DNA of 64,000 bases, taken from Bactericera cockerelli (lineage: Eukaryota > Arthropoda > Insecta > Hemiptera > Triozidae). Positions 56,828-64,000 of the stretch are shown one piece after another. The DNA is taken from assembly GCA_024516035.1 (NCBI GenBank), contig CM044967.1, positions 8,391,532-8,455,531 of the forward strand. The letters run 5' to 3'. The notes beneath the pieces are model-generated. The model worked only from the letters and a program-made list of their open reading frames with translations. It did no database searches and was not told the origin of the DNA. How positions within the stretch are numbered: the stretch's first letter is position 1; every line of letters begins with the position of its first letter. The translations under genes were made by a program, and so were the position numbers.

Positions 56828-59800
56828 GATGTGTGTGTATGTGTGTGTGGATGGGTGTGTGGATGGGTGTGTGTATGTGTGTGTGGTTGGGTGGGTGTGT
56901 GTGTGGATGTGTGTGTGGTTGGGTGGGTGTGTGTGTGGAGTGTGTGTGTATGGGTGGGTGGGTGTGTGTGTGTGTGTGTGGGTGTGGTGTGTGATGTATG
57001 GGTGGTGTGTGTGTGATGGCTTGGCGAAGCGGGTGCAGCCCGCTAGTTTAATAATAAGTTTGGTACAACATTCCTTTGGAGTTGAAAGAAGAGAATTAGC
57101 ACCTCTGTATTTCAAATATTTGGCATCACAACTTTTTCTGTGTGATGCAGTGTGGTCTTTTCGGCACATGATTGTATGTTTTATATTCCAACTCAGCACA
57201 TATTTTTGTTTGGTGTGTTTCTCAGCAGAATACCACAGCATGAATAAGGAAGCTATTATACAGTATGTTTCAGAAAAGGTGGCCACCCCCTCGTAACTTT
57301 TGAACGCGACGGAATTTTTCAATTCTGTAAAGTCCTAGGTATAGGAAGTGCCCTATGGCCCATCCTGTGGTCGTATTTATTTTTGGCCCCGGTCGGCCCT
57401 TCCGGCTTTTAGGCAATATTTTTTCATTTTTCTCGCGAATTTTAAATAGAATGCTATATTTTTTATTCCTGTTAATTAAAGTCTAAGTTAGACTGAGTAT
57501 AATGAGCTTTTAAAATTTTCAAAAACCTTATCAGGGGCGGAGCTAGTAGGGTGAAAGTTTCAAAACTGTTACACCCTGTATTTCAGCGTTAGTTAGATTT
57601 TTTAGTACTTTTTTTATGTTCATAGGTTCAAAATATTGTTTTACACCATATGAAATCAAAAAAATATTCTTGTTTACTTCTAATCAGGGTCATAGTAAGG
57701 TTTTTGTAAAAGTACTCTTTTTCTCACGTCAATTTTTCCGTAAATTAATGGTGTTCTCGAAATTGGCATTTTTAGAGGTGAAAGTCTGCAGTGACATATG
57801 TTTTTTATGCTTGAAATCGAAAGAAAACTTAACGGAGAAGCGATTAAGATCATAAAAAAAGCCATTTAACCTGCTAGTTTTTTCACGACAGTGTCCGGTA
57901 AAGTGGGTGAATTTCGTATTGGATTTTTTTGTTGTTGAGGAAACACAATTGGCATAGAAAATAAATAATATCTAATAAGGGAATAATACTTCAATTAACA
58001 TAACTAAATGCGAAATTAAATGAAGATTATTTCTTCTAAATCAGTGCCGGATAATTTTTTTTTCTCTCTCTCTCTCTTCTCCTCTTTAAAATAATTGAAT
58101 TGGTTTAATTTTCACCCTCAAGAGTTTGGTACTTGACCTGGTATTTTTATTTAGAGACCTGGTATTCATTACTAGCAACACCAGTATCATTTTTTTTTTA
58201 ATTTGGTTTTAATATCGCGTTTCAACTGCATGGTCATATCAAAACGGAGGTGTTACCCTCCATTCGCAAGAAACTCACCAACCTCCTGAACACATTTATC
58301 TCACCCAGCCTGGGTTAGGCCGGAATACCAGCATCACGAAGTCTTCTCCTCGCTAGACGTTGCTTAACTTCGGTGATCCTACAAGAATCGTTGCATTCAA
58401 AGCGCCATCGGACTGACTCCAGAATTATTGACAATGTGTTTTCTACAGATTTTACCAACTTACCAACTAAAATTATCTCAAGAGGGGACCCCCTAGGCCG
58501 ATTTTAGAAGCAGCATTATCCGAAAATTATTTTGGATACAACTCGAACTTTGAAAAGTGAAAAAAAGAGAGAGAAAAAAAAAATATACGGCACTGATTTA
58601 GAATAAATAATTTTCATTTAATTTCGCATTTAGTTATGTTTATTGAAGTATTATTCCCTTATTAGATATTATTTATTTTCTATGCCAATTGTGTTTCCTC
58701 AACAACAAAAAAAAATCCAATACGAAATTTACCCACTTTACCGGACACTGTCGTGAAAAAACTAGCAGGTTAAATGGCTTTTTTTATGATTTTAATCGCT
58801 TCTCCGTTAAGTTTTCTTTCGATTTCAAGCATAAAAAAACATATGTCACTGCAGACTTTCACCTCTAAAAATGCCAATTTCGAGAACACCATTAATTTAC
58901 GGAAAAATTGACGTGAGAAAAAGAGTACTTTTACAAAAACCTTACTATGACCCTGATTAGAAGTAAACAAGAATATTTTTTTTGATTTCATAGGGTGTAA
59001 AACAATATTTTGAACCTATGAAACATAGAAAAAGTACTAAAAAATCTAACTAACGCTGAAATACAGGGTGTAACAGTTTTGAAACTTGCACCCTACTAGC
59101 TCCACCCCTGATAAGGTTTTTGAAAATTTGAAAAGCTCATTATACTCAGCCTAACTTAGACTTTAATTAACAGTAATAAAAAATATAGCATTCCATTTAA
59201 AATTCGCGAGAAAAATGAAAAATTTGGTCTAAAAGCCGGAAGGGCCGACCGGGGCCAAAAATAAATATGACCACAGGATGGGCCATAGGGCACTTCCTAT
59301 ACCTAGGACTTTACAGAATTGAAAAATTCCTTCGCGTTCAAAAGTTACGAGGGGGTGGCCACCTTTTCTGAAACATACTGTAGAGGAGGGAGATTGGTTT
59401 CATACCTAAAGTGTTATGAGGAGCAGTAAGAACTTGAGAACATTTTAGATATTACTTTTCATGGTTGTACCCTCAATGTCAGCAGAGTAGTAAAGTTCCT
59501 TTGTTCATTGATCCATAAAATGTCTTTCTCAAAATGAGTGATGATTTTTTTGTTTTGTCAGAGGCTTTGAGCATTTAATTTACTTATACCATTTTTCATA
59601 TTTTTTTAAACAGGATCTATCACAGTACAATACATATTTCAATGGGACTGAAAATTCTTGTCTAAAATCATCTGACTTGGTGAGAAATCGTTATCCTGGT
59701 GCATCACATGGTGGTATTCCTGGTGTATTCAACTGTCGATTTACAAATCCATACATGGCTGCCATTCGAAAGAAAAAGAAGCCCACTAGTTTCATTCCCC

Positions 59801-62537
59801 CACCCTGTGTTACAAGAACAAATACTAATAGTCCAAGCAATACACGAGAGATTGATGAACAAATAAATATGATTCCTTTCTGGTGTAAACCTTTGCCACA
59901 GCAGGTAAGATTAAACTGTGTGTGTGTAGGCCAGAACTTGGTCTGGCACACAACACCCTGTCATGTGCCGAGATTCCTAGATCATTTTTTTGTAAAAAAA
60001 AAAAATGTGATTTTTTGTAGAATTCCTACATTGTATGAGGCTTTGTAAAATTTATTAGGAGGCACCTGATTTAGTGGACTGAACAGAGGAGAGCTCCCAC
60101 ATTAATCACTGAAAGAATTTGGTTGGAAAATCTATGAAATGCTGTGACCATGAGAGGCACAGTGGATTGTTAAAGTTTGAAGAATTGTTGATTGTAATTT
60201 AATAATTGAATATGAACAAGTTAGACTATACAAAGCAGGTGACAATATAAATGTCATAAGTGACAATGTAAATGATATCATTTTAATATGATCTTCTTAA
60301 ATAAAAGAATTCAACTTTTACACCCAATTACTAATTAGATAGCTCTTCCAATCTGTCTGTGGATCCATTCTTTGGTCTATGTCTCAATGTGCTTTGGCTT
60401 GACAGTAATGACCATTTTTTAGGGAATTCTGAACTCAATCCTCTCTTACTGCAAGAAACTAAGTGAAAGTTGTTACTGATATGCAAAAATATTATTCCAG
60501 GGTGGTTCAAGTGAAAATGATAGTTCCAGCCAAGGTCACCGGGTAAACATTCAGCAGAAACTGCAAGAAAAGAAGCAAAAGCAGCTGGCCGAGTTGAAAG
60601 TTATTGAAGAAGAAATCAAGCAAGGCAAACACCAGCGTCCAGGGGGTACCCCCACCCCATTAGAACCTCCCCCTCCTCCTCCTCCAAGGGGAAAGCAGCC
60701 TCCCCAATCAAATAATTGTGAAATTCTACTGGCTCCATATTATTTGGAAAATGAGCAGGGGTACTACGATTGGAACTCAGGAGGCAATACAGCTCCTATG
60801 TACAGGTGAGTCTAATGCTTGGAACTCTTTAAGAGTACCTCAAACATTGACTGTATGTTTGTGGTTTCTTTGCCTTATTACTTACTGTCACAGCTTTTGT
60901 GGGTAGTCATTTTTCCAAGTTACACATATTGCCTTTCGTAATGCCACTGTGGTTTGATATCCAAACAAATATCTACCTCTGTTTTCCTCACGATGTATGA
61001 ATGTACAGTTGTACAATGTAACATCCAAAGTACAGGGTGGAAGTTTATCTATGCAGCCCGGATTCAAACCTTGGTTCACCTATGTGCAAGCCTAGTAGAC
61101 CAACTAGGACAAGGTGATTACTTAAAAAAAATCAATACAGGGTGTTTTCTTCTATGTGTTCAATACGATTTTACGTGAAATTTTTGATACATGAGTGGTA
61201 CAATTGGTACATCTTCCCAGTAGGCTATGGGAATAATGTGATATGTGTTAGTTAAGTATTTTTCAACAAGGATTCATAGCAATTGGATCTATGGTTCTGA
61301 ACTTAAAAATGGTCATTAGAATAAACATGATAATGTCACAAGATAATGGCGAATATTTATCTAAAAATACTAGTTAAATAAATAATATTGCCACAGTTGG
61401 GATTGGACCTGCGACCTAGTGGTTCAAAGATGAAAATTTTGAGAAATGTTGATAAAAAATATTCATTTACTATTTGAAATTGTCTTCTAAGCTTATGTAA
61501 ACTTTCATATTATATATGTCACAATACCCTAAGAAAGTCGTTTCATTATCTTAATTTCAGATTGTCTGAAAAGGATGGTGAAGTAGATCATGATCAAATG
61601 TACAAATCTTACCGCATGGCATCTGACTTGGATTCACAAGTGTCGTTACCTCGTTCCTATACTCTACCTAGACAGTTCAAATACTACAGGAAACCAAAAC
61701 AACGAAAGCCCATTCGAAGTGAACACTTTATTGCCTCAACAAATTCTAGTGATGGTAACGAACACAATCCTAGTTATTTCTATTTTCTTTTTTAAACAAA
61801 TTTTATGATAGTTGTAACTTCAAAAGTTCACACCATGCATTTGATGATCAAGTAGTTAAAGCACTAGTCTGGTAGGGGTCCATTGGTTCAAACCCCACCC
61901 AATTTATCCTCATTTATTTGATAATAACAACATTAATGGCACCATGACTGCGAGAATATAGGACTCATTAGTTCTAATCATGCAGTATAAAGTAAGATTA
62001 CTGTTATGAATAATAAATTATAAGATATTGATGAAATTTTCATTCCGTATCCATAAGATTGGCTCAGATATTAACTGTCTGTAGGATATAATTTATTCCA
62101 ACTTAACTGTTGCTGAGTAACTTATAGCTAGCTTTGATATTCCCAGTAGTGGAAGGGTTATATGGACGCCCAGATCGAATCTCTAGACTTCTACCTTGTC
62201 CAATGATTCTATTTTCGTTTAAGCTCCTAATATGAGTTATTTAGATTGGAGGTTTTGCACTTCAATTGCTGAAAATCATACTAGCTGCCTGCATTACTCT
62301 TCTCAGACTGGTTTAAGCCGGAAATGCCAGACTGCGAAAAATTTTTTAGAATTCAGGAAAATAATATACGAGTATGTCAGTGAAGATATCTAACTGATCT
62401 TAAATTTGATTTCAGGTGATGTTGACTCAGCAGATGAAAATGATTCTGATGGATCTTCTAATACCGAATCTCAACTCGGAGCAAACATTAGGCTCACCCA
62501 ACCAATGTTCAAAACAAAACACGAAACGAAACTATAG
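52714..62537 (+). CDS. XK-related protein (XKR family, multi-pass membrane protein), 7 exons, complete
   Basis: Exons: 52714-53343, 54186-54440, 55211-55498, 59614-59904, 60501-60805, 61561-61754, 62416-62537 (stop TAG). All phases match; 694 residues. The XK/XKR family comprises multi-pass plasma-membrane proteins; some members (CED-8, vertebrate Xkr8, Xkr4, Xkr9) scramble phospholipids after caspase cleavage. Exons 1-3 are the membrane core with about eight or more hydrophobic segments (for example LCDVLFNIISLAAYFCDIVF and VLLLFFSGLGFMLLYY). Family-like motifs are RLLHAFCESTPMLLLQSYLL, YATIYNQWVFL and LENSLLMFVWC. Exons 4-7 form a long cytoplasmic tail: a basic NPYMAAIRKKKKPTSF segment, a helical stretch (LQEKKQKQLAELKVIEEEI), a run of seven prolines, and an acidic end containing DSAD and DEND (residues 658-664). 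The tail resembles insect XKR6-like proteins. Intron 3 (4.1 kb) holds a Helitron-like element and a 2.1 kb fold-back. The ATG at 52714 is the first in the open frame that opens the membrane core. Scramblase activity is inferred, not shown. Confidence 0.93.
54535..55053. mobile_element. Fold-back MITE with GAGGTACCTC motifs (~520 bp)
   Basis: The ends CGTCGCTTAAGAAGAGGTAC and the inverted GTACCTCTTCTTAAGCGACG pair for ~33 bp. ATTA flanks both sides. The palindrome GAGGTACCTC recurs at both ends and internally. It lies in XKR intron 2. Confidence 0.75.
56030..56440 (+). repeat. ~187-bp tandem repeat, ~2.2 copies
   Basis: Units share CGAGGACCTATATTTTTTAT and ACCGTTCTGGAGATATAAGC with few differences. 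Confidence 0.85.
56588..57014 (+). repeat. TG-rich minisatellite/microsatellite (~430 bp)
   Basis: Nearly all (TG)n with interspersed GGATG and GGGTG variants. All the long Cys/Val or His/Thr open frames here are artefacts of the repeat. Confidence 0.95.
57258..59386. mobile_element. Large fold-back element (~2.1 kb), Tc1/mariner-like ends
   Basis: The ends CAGTATGTTTCAGAAAAGGT and the inverted ACCTTTTCTGAAACATACTG are flanked by TA. The arms (about 57258-58085 and 58555-59386) pair for ~830 bp at high identity. The loop holds a family C SINE fragment (58250-58425). No transposase. It lies in XKR intron 3. Confidence 0.8.
58250..58425 (-). mobile_element. SINE family C fragment in the fold-back loop
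   Basis: CTCACCCAGCCTGGGTTAGG and GAAACTCACCAACCTCC-type blocks in minus orientation. Confidence 0.6.
60895..61120 (-). mobile_element. SINE family E, degraded copy in XKR intron 5
   Basis: Minus orientation; TGTGCAAGCCTAGTAGACCA resembles the head of 50165-50350, and CTTTCGTAATGCCACTG resembles its far end. Confidence 0.5.
61855..62000 (+). mobile_element. SINE-like repeat, family G
   Basis: tRNA-like CACTAGTCTGGTAGGGGTCC with GGTTCAAACCCCACC, then a short body. It lies in XKR intron 6. Confidence 0.55.
62150..62345 (-). mobile_element. SINE family C fragment, degraded
   Basis: Shares AGACTGGTTTAAGCCGGAAA and GGGTTATATGGACGCCC-type blocks with the body at ~36060-36230. It lies in XKR intron 6. 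Confidence 0.45.
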
Positions 62538-64000
62538 TAAGTTCTCTTCATCTTTAAGACTTTGAGGATTGGATTGACGGTGGAACGTTTGTTGAGAGAA
62601 TGCTATAACCCACAACATTTCGAAATCAAGGTTTTTTTTTTTTATTTTAGGTTTATGGAAGATTCTGAAGAGGAACTTTTCAGGAATAGTTTTTTGAGGT
62701 CTCAAATTATTTAGAACTGCAAGAATGTAACCCAAAATTGGGTAAGCCCCCATGCATATTTTGTCATGTGCTCATTACGAAATGTTCATGTAAGTAATTC
62801 TTACTAAAGTTTACACTTGTCTATTGAATATTTTATCTGTATTTTATGAAATTTTCAATTGTAAAAAATTGAGGAAAAGAAGAAAATTTCCTTCCAACAA
62901 TATCCCTTGTTAGAACACCCTATAGACAAAATTATTTGAAGGGATGAGCGATCTTATTAATGATTGTTGACTTCTTTTCATGAAGGAATTTTTTCGAACA
63001 AAATTACCATGATAGTTCTACAGAGCTCATTTTATTTTATTTTTAAGTTGATTAAGAATAAGATACCAATATTTTTATACAGTTGCCTTTTCAATATGTG
63101 CCTTTTTTTTATACAGGGTGTTCTAGGAATAGTTGAAGATATTTTAAAGGAATTTGCTTCTCCTTGGCAACCAGGTATAACCAAGATTGTTGAAAATTTA
63201 ATTAAGAAGGATTTTTACATTTACATAATTATTTACAGCCCCTTTTCAAATGCAGTGTGCAAATCAGGTACAATACCTCATAAAGTTCCACATCTTCCTT
63301 TAAAATATCTCCAACATTTTCTTTATTCATGGACCAGGTGCTCAAAAATTCAAAGTGAAGGCTTTTTCTTTTATGAAAAATAATCATTTCTCACATATAA
63401 GATTTGAAACACAAATTTCTAGATAAACTTTTTATTTAACAATCAAAATGAATGTCATATTATACAAGTACAAAACTTTTAAACCCAAAATACTTTAATT
63501 TTCACATTATTTTCACACTCTTAAAGCATACCTACTTACATATCCTCAAAAGTGCACCTGGCATTTCAATGGAACATTCAATTTTTTTTTTTTTTTAAAG
63601 TAGATACTAATTATAATTGATGAGATTTATAGTAACATTTTGGACAAATATTAATGAAGACCTTGTTGTTTATAAAGGACATATTAAAAAAAATTCTTAG
63701 CTTGATTGATAAGTTGGCGGACTTATAACCCAGAGGTCGGTGGTTTGAGTCCCAATTTTGGTAAAGATTTAGCAGTGTGAGTTTGAGTAGTCATGACAGC
63801 ACGAAAGTGATAAATTCAAAAATGATAACTTAAAAAAAAAAAAATACTCAGATACTTGACTTTTAAAAAACCTGGGGTTTTTGAGCACCTGTAAAATATA
63901 CATATAAATTTTATTATTTATCAATTTTTTGTACTTAATATCTTTTGATACTATTTTTTGTATAATTTTATAGAAAAATATTGCCATATACTTTAAATAT
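62538..64000. other. XKR 3' flank
   Basis: Contains a CAGGGTGTTCTAGGAATAG Tc1-like end at ~63115, a pair CAGGTGCTCAAAAA (63336) and TTTTTGAGCACCTG (63878) that may bound another ~560-bp element, and a family A SINE. No gene recognised. Confidence 0.45.
63697..63830 (+). mobile_element. SINE family A copy
   Basis: GCTTGATTGATAAGTTGGCG head and GTGAGTTTGAGTAGTCATG body; degraded. Confidence 0.6.

Larger units (their letters stand above)
55783..57046 (+). mobile_element. Non-autonomous Helitron-like element (~1.26 kb)
   Basis: Begins TCTCTATATATAAATGAG after an A and ends with a GCGGG...CCCGC hairpin followed by CTAG and a T, the Helitron signature (5' TC, 3' hairpin plus CTRR, A/T insertion site). 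It contains a ~187-bp tandem repeat (56030-56440) and a TG-rich minisatellite. No Rep/helicase. It lies in XKR intron 3. Confidence 0.7.

Noticed and set aside
56549..57322. Long His/Thr/Pro (minus) and Cys/Val (plus) open frames
   Set aside because: Products of the (TG)n minisatellite read in different frames.

Overview
This is eukaryotic nuclear DNA with an assembly gap of exactly 100 Ns (13996-14095). It is AT-rich, has long introns, and is crowded with tRNA-derived SINEs and short DNA transposons. The protein sequences point to an arthropod, almost certainly an insect: the NMDA receptor follows the Drosophila Nmdar1 protein very closely, and the lectin and XK-related genes also look insect-like. 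A hemipteran is a reasonable guess, but nothing in the sequence proves the order. I found no rRNA, CRISPR array, bacterial operon or convincing functional tRNA. The tRNA-like segments are SINE heads.

Layout. (1) 1-4.6 kb: repeat-rich flank holding a 2.2 kb element with two smaller elements nested inside it. (2) 4.6-11.9 kb, minus: nine exons encoding the PH domain and WD40-like C-terminal half of a Rho guanine-nucleotide exchange factor of the ARHGEF17/TEM4 type. I could not find the DH domain. (3) 12-22.6 kb: no firm gene; a long inverted repeat cut by the gap, many SINEs and a ~0.9 kb pure polypurine tract. (4) 22.6-27.6 kb, plus: a six-exon secreted C-type lectin. (5) 29.4-43.3 kb, minus: a complete 17-exon NMDA receptor subunit 1 gene. 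(6) 46.5-48.7 kb, minus: a small, probably lineage-specific secreted protein with an internal duplication. (7) 52.7-62.5 kb, plus: a complete seven-exon XK-related protein (putative phospholipid scramblase family). (8) The remaining sequence is repeats and unassigned flank.

The genes look like independent neighbours, not a functional cluster; no shared pathway is evident. Exon chains were joined by eye from splice signals, codon phase and protein similarity. Two of these chains (Nmdar1 and the lectin) are exactly one base short of an open frame inside a conserved domain, and the small secreted gene probably is too. This pattern suggests single-base deletions in the assembly. Two introns, one in Nmdar1 and one in ARHGEF17, appear to use GC-AG splice sites.

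The most unusual non-coding content is a set of long fold-back elements (about 0.5, 1.1, more than 1.6 and 2.1 kb), several of them in introns, together with a putative non-autonomous Helitron carrying a TG-rich minisatellite, and nested hAT-like and piggyBac-like miniature elements whose target duplications are still readable.
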